A stretch of DNA of 40,516 bases from Streptomyces diastatochromogenes (GTDB lineage: Bacteria > Actinomycetota > Actinomycetes > Streptomycetales > Streptomycetaceae), in contig LRTP01000436.1 in the NCBI GenBank assembly GCA_001550305.1, positions 1 through 40,516 of the forward strand, read 5' to 3'. This document shows, one piece after another, positions 33,249 through 40,516 of the stretch; position 1 is the first letter of the stretch, and each line of letters opens with the position of its first letter. Below the pieces are notes generated by a model that was given only the letters and a program-made list of their open reading frames with translations, did no database searches and was not told the origin of the DNA. The translations under genes were made by a program, and so were the position numbers.

Positions 33249-33875
33249 GTGAGCGAGGAATCGACTCGGGAAGGCGACGCCGCCGCGGCGGAAGGGCCGC
33301 CCCGTAAGCGGCTGCGCGCCGACGCGCAACGCAGCACCGACGCCCTGCTCACGGCTGCCGCGGAAGTCTTCGCCACGTCGGGAGTGGACGCACCCGTACG
33401 GGAGATCACCGCCAAGGCGGGCGTGGGGGCCGGCACCCTCTACCGCCACTTCCCGCAACGCTCGGACCTCATCGCCGCGGTCTTCCGCCACGAAGTCGAC
33501 GCCTGCGCCGACGCCGCACCCTCCCTGGCGGCACGCTACGAACCCGCCGAAGCGCTCGCCAAGTGGCTCCAGCGCTTCGCCGGCTTCATCGCCACGAAAC
33601 GCGGACTCAGTGCGGCCCTGCACTCGGGGGACCCGGCCTACGACACCCTGCCCTCCTACTTCCAGCAGCGCTTCATGCCCGTCCTCGGCGCGCTCCTCGA
33701 CACCGCGGCGAAGGCCGGCGAGATCCGCTCCGACGTCGACCCGGAAGACCTCCTGGTCGCCACGCGCAATCTGACCCTGCCCGCCCAGGAAGACGGCAAC
33801 GGCCACACCCCCCGCATGATCGCCCTGCTCGTCGACGGACTCCGCTACGGCGCCCCCGCCCGGGAAACTCGCTGA
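33249..33875 (+). CDS. TetR-family transcriptional regulator
   Basis: A 208-aa repressor. The N-terminal HTH is RSTDALLTAAAEVFATSGVDAPVREITAKAGVGAGTLYRHFPQRSDLIAAVF (~30-80); the C-terminal helices form the ligand domain (SBP-type TetR_C). Lys/Arg residues at the very N-terminus may contact DNA. GTG at 33249 follows AAGGGGAA. The divergent aldo/keto reductase and the shared dyads upstream indicate it controls that gene and itself. Ligand unknown, perhaps a carbonyl compound handled by the reductase. Confidence 0.9.
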   Translation: MSEESTREGDAAAAEGPPRKRLRADAQRSTDALLTAAAEVFATSGVDAPVREITAKAGVGAGTLYRHFPQRSDLIAAVFRHEVDACADAAPSLAARYEPAEALAKWLQRFAGFIATKRGLSAALHSGDPAYDTLPSYFQQRFMPVLGALLDTAAKAGEIRSDVDPEDLLVATRNLTLPAQEDGNGHTPRMIALLVDGLRYGAPARETR

Positions 33876-33919
33876 AGGACCGGCGTCCGGACAGGCCCTG
33901 GCGCCCTGCGGGCGGGCTG

Positions 33920-35119
33920 TCAGGCGGGCCGCCGCGCGGGAAACGCCCGCCACCGCCCCACCGCCACCACACCGACCGCGGCGGCGATCAGCGGGAGTGA
34001 CGTCCAGGGAAGAGCCGTGGCTCCCGCGCTCTCCAGGACAAGTCCTCCGGTCAGGGAACCGGCCGCGATGCCGGCGTTGTAGACGGTGGTCTGCAGGGAG
34101 GTGGCCACGTCGGCGTGGGCGGGCCCGGAGGCGTCGACCAGCGCGGTCTGGATCAGCGTCGGTGCCCCGCCGAACGCGGCGCCCCACAGGGCGACCGAGA
34201 CGAGGAGCACGAGGGGATCGCCCGCGGACACGGCCAGCGCCGCCATCGCGCAGGCGATCAGTGCGAGGGCCGTCAGCAGCGTACGGCGCAGGTGCGCGTC
34301 CACCAGGGCGCCGACGATCCAGATCCCCACGACCGTCGCCACCCCGAACACCAGCAGGACGACACCGGTATGGCCGAAACCGGTGTGCGCGGCGAAGGGG
34401 GCGACGTACGTGTACATCACCTGGTGCCCCAGAAGCAGGAGCAGGGTCACGGAAAGGACGGTCACGATGCCGGGCAGCGCGGCCACCCGGCGCAGGGGTA
34501 CCCGCCCGTCCGCCGGTTCGCCGGGCAGGCCAGGCACCCGCCACCGCACCCACAGCATGAGCAGCGCGGCGAGTACGGACAGCACACCGAAGGCCGCGCG
34601 CCAGCCGACGGCGTCCGCCAGCGCGGTGCCCGCGGGCACGCCCAGCGACAGGGCGAGGGTGATGCCCCCGAGGACGATCGCGATGGCACGGCCGCGCCGC
34701 TCGGCGGGCACCATCCGGGCCGCGTAGCCGACGAGCATCGCCCACAGCGTGCCGCCCATGACCCCGGCCCCGAGCCGGGCCGCGAACGTGAGCGCGTACC
34801 AGGACGACAGGGCGGTGACGGCGTTGCAGAGGGCGAAACCCAGGAGGGTGCCGGTCAGTACCCGGCGGCGCGGCAGCCCGCGCAGCGCGGCCGTGAGGGG
34901 CACCGCGGCGAGGAACGAGGCGAGTGCGTAACCGGTCACCAGGAATCCGACACGCCCCTCGGACACCCCCAGGTCCGGAGCCATCCGTGGCAGCAGACCG
35001 GCGGGCAGCAGTTCGGTCAGTACGGCGGTGAAGGCGGCCGTGGACAGAGCGAGCAGCCCCGAGAGCGGCAGCCCGGAGGCGGGCGGAGCGGTGCCCTTGG
35101 CGGGCGGTGCGGGCGACAT
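33920..35119 (-). CDS. MFS transporter (DHA1 drug/sugar exporter type)
   Basis: A 399-aa membrane protein with 12 predicted helices. Family motifs include FTAVLTELLPAGLLPRMAPDLGVSEGRVGFLVTGYALASFLAAVPLTAALRGLPRRRVLTG (motif A-like loop) and WAMLVGYAARMVPAERRGRAIAIVLGGITLALSLGVPAGTALAD (motif C-like). It belongs to the AraJ/YdhP-like DHA1 group and probably exports a toxic small molecule. The ATG at 35119 has no good ribosome site. A MerR regulator is divergent from it, and a 20-bp palindrome lies 16-35 bp upstream, so the pair looks like a MerR-controlled efflux system. Confidence 0.9.
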   Translation of the reverse strand: MSPAPPAKGTAPPASGLPLSGLLALSTAAFTAVLTELLPAGLLPRMAPDLGVSEGRVGFLVTGYALASFLAAVPLTAALRGLPRRRVLTGTLLGFALCNAVTALSSWYALTFAARLGAGVMGGTLWAMLVGYAARMVPAERRGRAIAIVLGGITLALSLGVPAGTALADAVGWRAAFGVLSVLAALLMLWVRWRVPGLPGEPADGRVPLRRVAALPGIVTVLSVTLLLLLGHQVMYTYVAPFAAHTGFGHTGVVLLVFGVATVVGIWIVGALVDAHLRRTLLTALALIACAMAALAVSAGDPLVLLVSVALWGAAFGGAPTLIQTALVDASGPAHADVATSLQTTVYNAGIAAGSLTGGLVLESAGATALPWTSLPLIAAAVGVVAVGRWRAFPARRPA

Positions 35120-35134
35120 GCGACCATGCTGAAA

Positions 35135-35154
35135 CCTTCACATCAGTGTGAAGG
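35135..35154. promoter_or_regulatory. 20-bp MerR-type palindrome between MFS and merR genes
   Basis: ccttcaca-tcag-tgtgaagg has perfect 8-bp arms. It lies between the divergent starts at 35119 and 35184. On the MFS side a TTGCCT hexamer overlaps its edge, consistent with a long-spacer MerR promoter in which the regulator binds between -35 and -10. Confidence 0.75.
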
Positions 35155-35183
35155 CAAGCGCGTCTGCCCCGGAGAGCGGAGTC

Positions 35184-35561
35184 GTGAGGATCGGTGAGTT
35201 GTCGCGCCGCACCGGCGTCCCCACCCGGATGCTGCGCTACTACGAGGAACAGGGCCTGCTGCGCCCCGAGCGGGCCGCCAACGGCTATCGCGCGTACGGC
35301 GACGGGGCCGTCGCGTGCGTACGGCAGATCCGCGGGCTGCTCGACTCCGGGCTCACCACCGAGATCATCCGTGTCATCCTGCCGTTCTTGTCCGACCCCG
35401 GCGAGATCCATCTCCACCCCGAGTGCCTGACCCAGGAGACCGCCGCACTCCTGCGGGGCGAGATCGACCGCATCCAGAGCCGCATCGACTGCCTGGCCCG
35501 CAACCGGGACGCGCTGCGGGCCTACCTCGACACCGTCCGGCCGGGAACCCCGCGGCCTTGA
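35184..35561 (+). CDS. MerR-family transcriptional regulator
   Basis: A 125-aa regulator. The N-terminal winged helix is canonical (RIGELSRRTGVPTRMLRYYEEQGLLRPERAANGYRAYGD), followed by a dimerisation coiled coil (ETAALLRGEIDRIQSRIDCLARNRDALRAYLD). It has no obvious metal-binding Cys cluster, so it probably senses a small organic molecule, or the same compound its MFS partner exports. The GTG at 35184 is preferred; an in-frame GTG at 35148 lies inside the palindromic operator and is unlikely. A perfect 14-bp palindrome overlaps its stop codon. Confidence 0.88.
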   Translation: MRIGELSRRTGVPTRMLRYYEEQGLLRPERAANGYRAYGDGAVACVRQIRGLLDSGLTTEIIRVILPFLSDPGEIHLHPECLTQETAALLRGEIDRIQSRIDCLARNRDALRAYLDTVRPGTPRP

Positions 35562-35573
35562 GCCGGCCGGCTC
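35560..35573. terminator. Palindrome at convergent gene ends
   Basis: gagccggccggctc (14 bp) overlaps the MerR TGA (35559-35561) and lies 11 bp before the MBL stop at 35584; outer ggcc/ggcc bases can lengthen the stem. Likely a bidirectional terminator. Confidence 0.45.
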
Positions 35574-35583
35574 GAGGCGGCCG

Positions 35584-36333
35584 TCAGTTGGCGAGCTCCT
35601 GGGCGCGCTGGGCCGCCTCGCTCACGGATCCGCGGTGCACCGGGCCGTGCCCGGGCAGCAGGACGTCCGCCGAGAGTGCCTCGATGAGTTTCAGCGAGGC
35701 GAGGGCGTTCGCGCGCTCGGCGTGGAACATGGCGGGCAGCAGTTGCGGGCCCTGTATCCGCGAGGTGGGGTGACCGCTGACCAGGGCGTCGCCGGAGATC
35801 ACGATCCCGGCGTCCGGCAAGTGGTAGACGCAGTGTCCGGCGGTGTGCCCGGGTGTGTGCACCGGCACCGGACCGCCGGGAAGATCGAGCGCCCCCTGCC
35901 CGGGGAACGGCTCGGGCCGGGTCATCCGGACGTCCGCCGTGCCACCGGACCGGATCGCGTGCACCGCCCAGGGCAGCACGCCGGGACGCCAGGCCTGGCG
36001 CATCACCTCGCCCACGCTCACCTGCTGGAGGAACTCGCGGCGCGCGTGCGCCACCTCCTCCTCGTGCAGATGGACCGGGACGCCGTAGGTGCTGCTCAGG
36101 TACTCGGCCGACCCGAGATGGTCGTTGTGCGCGTGGGTGATGAGTACGGCGCTGATGGCCTCGGGGGAGTGGCCGAGCGCGTCGAGCGAGGCGAGGACGT
36201 CCGGGCGGTCGCCCGGATATCCGGTGTCGATCAGGGTGACGGCGTCCCCCTCGGTCAGGATCACCCAGTTGGTGTTGCTGCCGTGAACCAGATGGATTCC
36301 GGCCGCCACCTCGACGATCGCGTCCTCGCGCAT
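35584..36333 (-). CDS. MBL-fold metallo-hydrolase
   Basis: A 249-aa metallo-beta-lactamase-fold enzyme with a binuclear zinc site. Motifs: LIDTGYPGDR, the LITHAHNDHLGSAEYL ligand motif (HxHxDH), PGHTAGHCVYHLPDAGIVISGDALVSG (His and Asp ligands) and LLPGHGPVH. It hydrolyses an unknown ester, lactone or thioester; lactonase or glyoxalase-II-like chemistry is possible. The start is either ATG 36333 or ATG 36339 (adding MV); both follow a GGGATGG stretch. Longer frames run into intergenic DNA. It is divergent from the GH27 gene. Confidence 0.88.
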   Translation of the reverse strand: MREDAIVEVAAGIHLVHGSNTNWVILTEGDAVTLIDTGYPGDRPDVLASLDALGHSPEAISAVLITHAHNDHLGSAEYLSSTYGVPVHLHEEEVAHARREFLQQVSVGEVMRQAWRPGVLPWAVHAIRSGGTADVRMTRPEPFPGQGALDLPGGPVPVHTPGHTAGHCVYHLPDAGIVISGDALVSGHPTSRIQGPQLLPAMFHAERANALASLKLIEALSADVLLPGHGPVHRGSVSEAAQRAQELAN

Positions 36334-36539
36334 GACCATCCCGATGCTTGAGATCTCTGCCGGCCGGGTCGGGCCGGGTCGAACCGAAAGGTACCGCGTG
36401 CGGCCGGCGACGCGACGGGCGGCCTCCGGGGCTGCGGACGCGTTCACCGACGGCCTGGCCGAACGTGAACGGGCTCTGCGCGCAAGGGACTTGACGCGCC
36501 CGCGGAATGGCGGCTCCCATATGGCGAGTCTCGTTGACT

Positions 36540-36561
36540 TTTGTTCGAGTCTGCGAACAAA
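36540..36561. promoter_or_regulatory. Dyad operator upstream of the GH27 gene
   Basis: tttgttcg-agtctg-cgaacaaa has perfect 8-bp arms, is AT-rich for this genome, and lies 20-41 bp before the ATG at 36581, directly after a TTGACT hexamer that could be the -35. The arrangement suggests a LacI/ROK-type repressor blocking a sugar-inducible promoter. Confidence 0.6.
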
Positions 36562-36580
36562 CCGCTCAAGGGAGAGCCGT

Positions 36581-38587
36581 ATGTCCCCCCATTCGCACAC
36601 CGCGCGCCTCAGAGCCCTCCTGAAGCGCGCAGCCGTTCACGGCGCGGTCCTTGGCCTGGCCGTCGCCGGATTGGCCGGAGTCGGACGCTCCGCCACCGCG
36701 CTCACCGCCGAGCCGACCGCCGTCAGCACCAACCAGATCGGGGTCGCCCCGGCCCCGATGGGCTGGGCGTCCTGGAACACCTTCGCCAGCGTCATCGACT
36801 ACGACACCATCAAGGCCCAGGCCGACGCCCTCGTGTCGTCGGGCATGGCCGCCGCGGGCTACAAGTACGTCAACATCGACGAGGGCTGGTGGCTGGGCAC
36901 CCGCGACGGCAGCGGCAACATCACCGTCGACACCGCCAAGTGGCCGGGCGGGATGAAGGCCATCGTCGACTACATCCACAGCAAGGGCCTCAAGGCCGGG
37001 ATCTACACCGACGCGGGCAAGAACGGCTGCGGCTACTACTACCCGACCCCCTCGGGAACGCCTGCCGCGCCCAACACCGGTATGGAGGGCCACAACCAGC
37101 AGGACCTGGAGACCTTCCAGAACTGGGGCTTCGACTTCCTGAAGATCGACTGGTGCGGCGGTGACGCCGAGGGCCTCGACCAGGAGACGACGTACAAGGC
37201 GATCCGTGACGCCAACACCGCCGCGACTGCCGTCACCGGCCGCCCGCTCGTCCTGTCGCTGTGCGAGTGGGGCACGGGCAACCCCTGGAACTGGGCCGCC
37301 GGCACGGGCGTGATGTGGCGCACCAGCACCGACATCGTCTACTACCCCGACAACCCGACGATGACCAACATCCTGGCCAACTTCGACAAGTCGCTGCACC
37401 CCGCCGCCCAGCACACCGGCTACTACAACGACCCGGACATGATGACGGTCGGCATGAACGGCCTGAGCGCCGCCCAGAACCGCACCCACATGGGCCTGTG
37501 GGCGATCTCGGGCGCCCCCCTGCTCGCGGGCAACAACCTGGCCACCATGAGCTCGACGACCGCCTCGATCCTCACCAACTCCGAGGTCGTCGCGATCGAC
37601 CAGGACCCGCGCGGCCTCCAGGGCGTCAAGGTCGCCGAGGACAGCACCGGCCTGCAGGTCTACAGCAAGATCCTCTCCGGTACCGGGAAGCGCGCGGTCC
37701 TGCTGCTGAACCGTACGTCCGCCGCGGCGAACATCACCGCCCGCTGGCAGGACATGGGTCTGACCACCGCCTCCGCCGCCGTACGCAACGTCTGGTCGGC
37801 GTCCAACGCCGGTTCGTTCGCGACGAGTTACACCACCGGCGTCCCCGCGGGCGAGGGCGTGCTGCTCACCGTCTCCGGCACCGAGGCGTCCGGGACGACG
37901 TACGAGGACACCACCTCCGCGACGACCCCGACCTTCACCGGAGTCACGGCGTCCGCCGCGGGCACCAAGCTGATCGACATCACCTACGCCAACGGCGGCA
38001 CCGCGGACCGCAAGGCGACGCTTCAGGTGGGTGGCCAGTACGCGCAGACGCTGGCCTTCCCGCCCACCGGCTCGGCGACCACCTATCGGACCGTCTCCGT
38101 CCTCGCGTCCCTGGCGAAGGGCTCCAACACGCTGACCTTCGGGGCCTCGGGCACCGCGCCCGACATCGACGCCGTGGCCGTGCGCGCCGTCCCGGGCACC
38201 AACGGGACGGCGGTCGTCGGCACCGGATCCGGACGCTGCCTGGACTTCTTCAAGAGCACGATCACCAACAACAGCCAGGCCGAACTGTGGGACTGCGGCG
38301 GTGGCCAGAACCAGACGTTCACCTACACCTCGCGCGGTGAACTGGTGGTCTACGGCAACAAGTGCCTCGACGCCTACAACAGCGGTACCGCCAACGGCAC
38401 CAAGGTCGTCCTGTGGGACTGCAACGGCGGCACCAACCAGAAGTGGACCTTCAACTCCAACGGAACCGTCACCAACAACGTCTCGGGCCTGTGCCTGGAC
38501 GCGCTGGGCGCCGCGACGGCGAGCGGAACCCTGATCGACCTCTGGTCGTGCAACGGCGGATCCAACCAGCAGTGGACCCGCAACTGA
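36581..38587 (+). CDS. Secreted GH27 alpha-galactosidase with CBM35-like and ricin-B (CBM13) domains
   Basis: A 668-aa exported glycosidase releasing alpha-galactosyl residues. The signal peptide is ~1-45 (LKRAAVHGAVLGLAVAGLAGVG). The GH27 barrel begins PAPMGWASWNTF and includes NIDEGWW, KAGIYTDAG, FLKIDWCGG with nucleophile Asp190, MWRTSTDI with acid/base Asp251, and YYNDPDMMTVG. A C-terminal barrel-associated beta domain ends near 440. A CBM35/6-like sandwich follows (~445-540). The last ~125 residues are a ricin-B trefoil with three Q-x-W/F repeats (QTF, QKW, QQW). The ATG at 36581 follows AGGGAGA; longer in-frame DNA is promoter. A dyad operator upstream suggests induction by galactosides. 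Confidence 0.93.
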   Translation: MSPHSHTARLRALLKRAAVHGAVLGLAVAGLAGVGRSATALTAEPTAVSTNQIGVAPAPMGWASWNTFASVIDYDTIKAQADALVSSGMAAAGYKYVNIDEGWWLGTRDGSGNITVDTAKWPGGMKAIVDYIHSKGLKAGIYTDAGKNGCGYYYPTPSGTPAAPNTGMEGHNQQDLETFQNWGFDFLKIDWCGGDAEGLDQETTYKAIRDANTAATAVTGRPLVLSLCEWGTGNPWNWAAGTGVMWRTSTDIVYYPDNPTMTNILANFDKSLHPAAQHTGYYNDPDMMTVGMNGLSAAQNRTHMGLWAISGAPLLAGNNLATMSSTTASILTNSEVVAIDQDPRGLQGVKVAEDSTGLQVYSKILSGTGKRAVLLLNRTSAAANITARWQDMGLTTASAAVRNVWSASNAGSFATSYTTGVPAGEGVLLTVSGTEASGTTYEDTTSATTPTFTGVTASAAGTKLIDITYANGGTADRKATLQVGGQYAQTLAFPPTGSATTYRTVSVLASLAKGSNTLTFGASGTAPDIDAVAVRAVPGTNGTAVVGTGSGRCLDFFKSTITNNSQAELWDCGGGQNQTFTYTSRGELVVYGNKCLDAYNSGTANGTKVVLWDCNGGTNQKWTFNSNGTVTNNVSGLCLDALGAATASGTLIDLWSCNGGSNQQWTRN

Positions 38588-38610
38588 ACCGCGCCTGACC
38601 AGGGACGAAA

Positions 38611-38648
38611 CACCGGGGCGGGGCGGCCTGATCGACTCCGCCCCGGTG
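38611..38648 (+). terminator. Perfect 11-bp stem terminator after the GH27 gene
   Basis: caccggggcgg (38611-38621) pairs with ccgccccggtg (38638-38648) around a 16-base loop, 23 bp after the stop. Confidence 0.7.
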
Positions 38649-38691
38649 CGGAGCCGTTGCCCTATGCGCTCCGGGGTGCTGGAGTGACCCC

Positions 38692-39465
38692 ATGGATCAC
38701 GTTGGGGTACTTGCCCTGTTCGACCGGGACATGCGGGAGGGCGCGCGGCCCGACAGCCCGGGAGCCCGGGTCGAGCGCGTCGACAAGGTGGTGCGCCAGG
38801 TCGGCACCGAGCACGGCTGGAACGGGGTGATCTGGTCGGACCTGGACGAATCGAACGCCGATGCCGCGATCGCCGAGCAGATGCGCTACTTCGGCGAACT
38901 CGGCCGCGAGTTCGAGTGGAAGCTGTACGGGCACGACAAGCCCGAGGGCCTGGGAAAGCGGCTGCGTGCCGCCGGGTTCGTCGCCCAGCCCGAGGAGACC
39001 CTGATGATCGCCGAGTTGGGCGACCTCGCGCTTGACGCCCAGCCGCCCGAGGGCGTACGCCTGCTGCCCGTCACCGACCGCGCGGGTGTCGACCTCGTCG
39101 CGGACGTCCACGAACAGGCCTTCGGCACGGACAGCACCCGGATGCGCCACCAACTCCTCGCCCAACTCACCGGCGACGAGGACAACGTGGTCGCAGTGGT
39201 GGCCCTCGCCGGTGACGTCCCGGTCAGCGCCGCCCGCATGGAGATGGTTCCCGGCACCCGCTTCGCCGGCCTCTGGGGCGGCGGCACCATCGACTCCTGG
39301 CGCCGCCGCGGCATCTACCGCGCGCTGGTCGCCCACCGCGCCCGCGTCGCCGCCGAGCGCGGCTACCGCTACGTCCAGGTCGACGCCACCAGTCAGAGCC
39401 GCCCGGTCCTCGCCCGCCTGGGCTTCGAACCCCTGACCACGACAACGCCGTACGTGTACGGGTGA
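38692..39465 (+). CDS. GNAT-family N-acetyltransferase, 257 aa
   Basis: The N-terminal ~110 residues are a poorly conserved helper domain (MDHVGVLALFDRDMREGARP ... EWKLYGHD). The C-terminal half (~115-257) is a GNAT fold with VVALAGDVPVSAARMEMVPG, the acetyl-CoA segment LWGGGTIDSWRRRGIYRALVAHRARVAAERGYRYVQVDAT and the SRPVLARLGFEPLT end motif. Substrate unknown. ATG at 38692 follows GGAG by seven bases. A cruciform-like set of inverted repeats overlaps the stop codon. It is the third GNAT gene in the window; the three are not close copies. Confidence 0.85.
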   Translation: MDHVGVLALFDRDMREGARPDSPGARVERVDKVVRQVGTEHGWNGVIWSDLDESNADAAIAEQMRYFGELGREFEWKLYGHDKPEGLGKRLRAAGFVAQPEETLMIAELGDLALDAQPPEGVRLLPVTDRAGVDLVADVHEQAFGTDSTRMRHQLLAQLTGDEDNVVAVVALAGDVPVSAARMEMVPGTRFAGLWGGGTIDSWRRRGIYRALVAHRARVAAERGYRYVQVDATSQSRPVLARLGFEPLTTTTPYVYG

Positions 39466-39499
39466 CACCGGACGCCGTCCGGGCAGGGGCGGCGTCACC
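39461..39499. terminator. Nested inverted repeats after the GNAT gene
   Basis: ggtgac (39461-39466, containing the TGA stop) pairs with gtcacc (39494-39499), enclosing the hairpin ccggac-gcc-gtccgg (39468-39482). It lies between convergent genes. Confidence 0.45.
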
Positions 39500-39517
39500 G
39501 ACCGCAGGTCGGCCCCG

Positions 39518-39781
39518 TCAGCGGCGCGCCTTCACCCGGTCGAGCGCCGCGACGCCCACCGCCGCGAGTCCGATCTGAATGATCCACTCGATCCAGTCGA
39601 CGCCCTTCGTGTTCGCCACGCCGAAGGCGGCGGCGATCCCCGAGCCGATGAACGCTGCCACGATGCCGACGAGGATCGTCCACAGGATGCCGATGCGCTG
39701 GCGTCCCGGGACGACGAGCCGGCCCAGCACGCCGATGATGATGCCGATGAGAATGGCACTGATGATGCCTGAGATCTCCAT
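39518..39781 (-). CDS. GlsB/YeaQ/YmgE-family stress-related membrane protein
   Basis: An 87-aa, three-helix membrane protein (transglycosylase-associated protein family). Helices are EISGIISAILIGIIIGVLGRLVV, IGILWTILVGIVAAFIGSGIAAAFGV and WIEWIIQIGLAAVGVAAL. Glycine-rich packing motifs and PGRQRIG between helices 1 and 2 are typical. Relatives are induced by general stress in many bacteria; exact role unknown. ATG at 39781 follows AAGGGGCGGAC. Monocistronic, convergent with the GNAT gene. Confidence 0.9.
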   Translation of the reverse strand: MEISGIISAILIGIIIGVLGRLVVPGRQRIGILWTILVGIVAAFIGSGIAAAFGVANTKGVDWIEWIIQIGLAAVGVAALDRVKARR

Positions 39782-40014
39782 GTCCGCCCCTTTTTGTCAG
39801 GACCCCCGCAGTTAGGTGTGTTCCCCCTGCGGGCGAAGACAGTCCGTTCCGCTTTCCGGCCGTCCCGCGTCCGCTCCGGCGGGCTCCTGTTCAGTCGCGT
39901 TCCTGCCATGTACCGTTCAAGAATCTGTCGCTCGCCAGACGGCCAACCACCGTTCTACGCGCGCAGACTTGGCGCCCGCACCGCCTCTCCCCACCCCTCA
40001 TGGAGGTTTGCAGG

Positions 40015-40516
40015 ATGCTCGGATTCAGAAGGTCCCGCCACAGACTCACCACGGCCGCGGCCGTGTTCGGACTGCTCGTCGCGGGTGCGGCCGTCCAGGC
40101 GTCCGCGGCCGCTCCGGCCGCCGCCGCGACCCCGCACCGCATCCTGTTCGACAACGCCCACGCGGAGACGGCCGGCAACGCCGACTGGATCATCTCCACC
40201 AGCCAGCCCGACCCGCTGGGCCAGGACTCCTCGCCGTCGGCGGAGACCGACTGGACCGGAGCCCTCTCCTCCTGGGGTGTGGCCCTGCAGAAGACCGGCG
40301 ACTACAGCCTGAAGACGCTGCCTTCGGGCTCCAGCCTGGCCTACGGCGGCTCGACGGCCACCGACCTGTCGAACTTCGACACGCTGGTGCTGCCCGAGCC
40401 CAACACGCTCTTCACGACCGCCGAGAAGACCGCGATCATGACGTTCGTGAAGAACGGCGGCGGTCTGTTCATGATCTCCGACCACACCGGCGCCGACCGC
40501 AACAACGACGGCTACG
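40015..40516 (+). CDS. Secreted protein, GIFT/DUF4350-like N-terminal part (gene runs off window)
   Basis: 167 codons are visible. A signal peptide is clear (MLGFRRSRHRLTTAAAVFGLLVAGAAVQASA). The mature part starts HRILFDNAHAETAGNADWIIS and continues with FDTLVLPEPNTLFTTAEKTAIMTFVKNGGGLFMISDHTGADRNNDGY, which resembles glutamine-amidotransferase-like (GIFT/DUF4350 type) domains found at the front of secreted actinobacterial hydrolases. The rest, which would decide the function, lies beyond the right edge. ATG at 40015 follows GGAGG by eight bases; an in-frame ATG 15 bases earlier overlaps that ribosome site and is less likely. Confidence 0.65.
   Translation, partial: MLGFRRSRHRLTTAAAVFGLLVAGAAVQASAAAPAAAATPHRILFDNAHAETAGNADWIISTSQPDPLGQDSSPSAETDWTGALSSWGVALQKTGDYSLKTLPSGSSLAYGGSTATDLSNFDTLVLPEPNTLFTTAEKTAIMTFVKNGGGLFMISDHTGADRNNDGY

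Noticed and set aside
35148..35183. GTG at 35148 as MerR start
   Set aside because: It lies within the palindromic operator, lacks a ribosome site, and would add a non-family tail before the conserved RIGELSRRTG start.
1..40516. tRNA, rRNA, IS elements, prophage or a secondary-metabolite cluster
   Set aside because: By eye I found no tRNA-like T-loop context, no transposase or integrase motifs, no PKS/NRPS/terpene genes and no base-composition break. An automated scan (tRNAscan, antiSMASH, ISfinder) would be decisive.

Overview
The window is high-GC actinobacterial DNA and almost certainly from a Streptomyces chromosome. The grounds are strong G/C at third codon positions, GTG/TTG starts behind purine-rich Shine-Dalgarno sites, and typical gene content: a long chaplin with an LAxTG sortase signal, an NsdA-type TPR regulator, a PAS-SpoIIE (PP2C) phosphatase, a TrmB/LuxR regulator beside a giant secreted subtilase, and many Sec/Tat-exported hydrolases. 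Only one in-frame TTA codon was found, in the phosphotransferase gene. I saw no tRNA, rRNA, CRISPR, insertion sequence or prophage; the segment looks like ordinary chromosome.

Layout. 1-2.7 kb: the 3' end of a large LuxR-family (LAL-like) regulator, then a 22-23 bp / 90 bp higher-order tandem repeat array filling the gap to a small conserved actinobacterial gene. 2.7-9.4 kb: a flavin-dependent (LLM) oxidoreductase divergent from a 1273-aa secreted S8 protease, followed by a TrmB/LuxR regulator and a small hypothetical gene. 9.4-14.7 kb: a secreted peptidoglycan amidase, an APH-fold kinase with a TTA codon, and, divergent from it, an NsdA-like TPR regulator. 14.7-19.7 kb: PAS-PP2C phosphatase, Tat-exported phospholipase C with possible PHO boxes, and a Gfo/Idh/MocA dehydrogenase. 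19.7-27.4 kb: an eRF1-like (baeRF) protein that may be leaderless, an arcD-arcA-like arginine deiminase pair, a membrane-anchored FMN glutamate-synthase-like protein, and glutamine-dependent asparagine synthase. Together these form a nitrogen/arginine-flavoured block.

27.4-33.1 kb: a DUF4232-like secreted protein whose 5' region carries four 12-bp iterons, a secreted tripeptidyl-aminopeptidase-like hydrolase, a long chaplin whose second domain has lost both cysteines, two GNAT acetyltransferases, and an aldo/keto reductase. 33.1-40.5 kb: a TetR regulator divergent from the reductase with two matching operators between them, an MFS exporter divergent from a MerR regulator with a 20-bp palindrome between them, an MBL-fold hydrolase, a GH27 alpha-galactosidase with carbohydrate-binding domains and an upstream dyad, another GNAT, a GlsB/YeaQ membrane protein, and the start of a secreted protein running off the right edge.

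Genes are mostly single units or pairs. Convergent neighbours are packed very tightly, and several inter-gene terminators are palindromes built from the two facing stop codons. Coordinates and motifs were read by eye; family names come from recognised motifs, not from searches.
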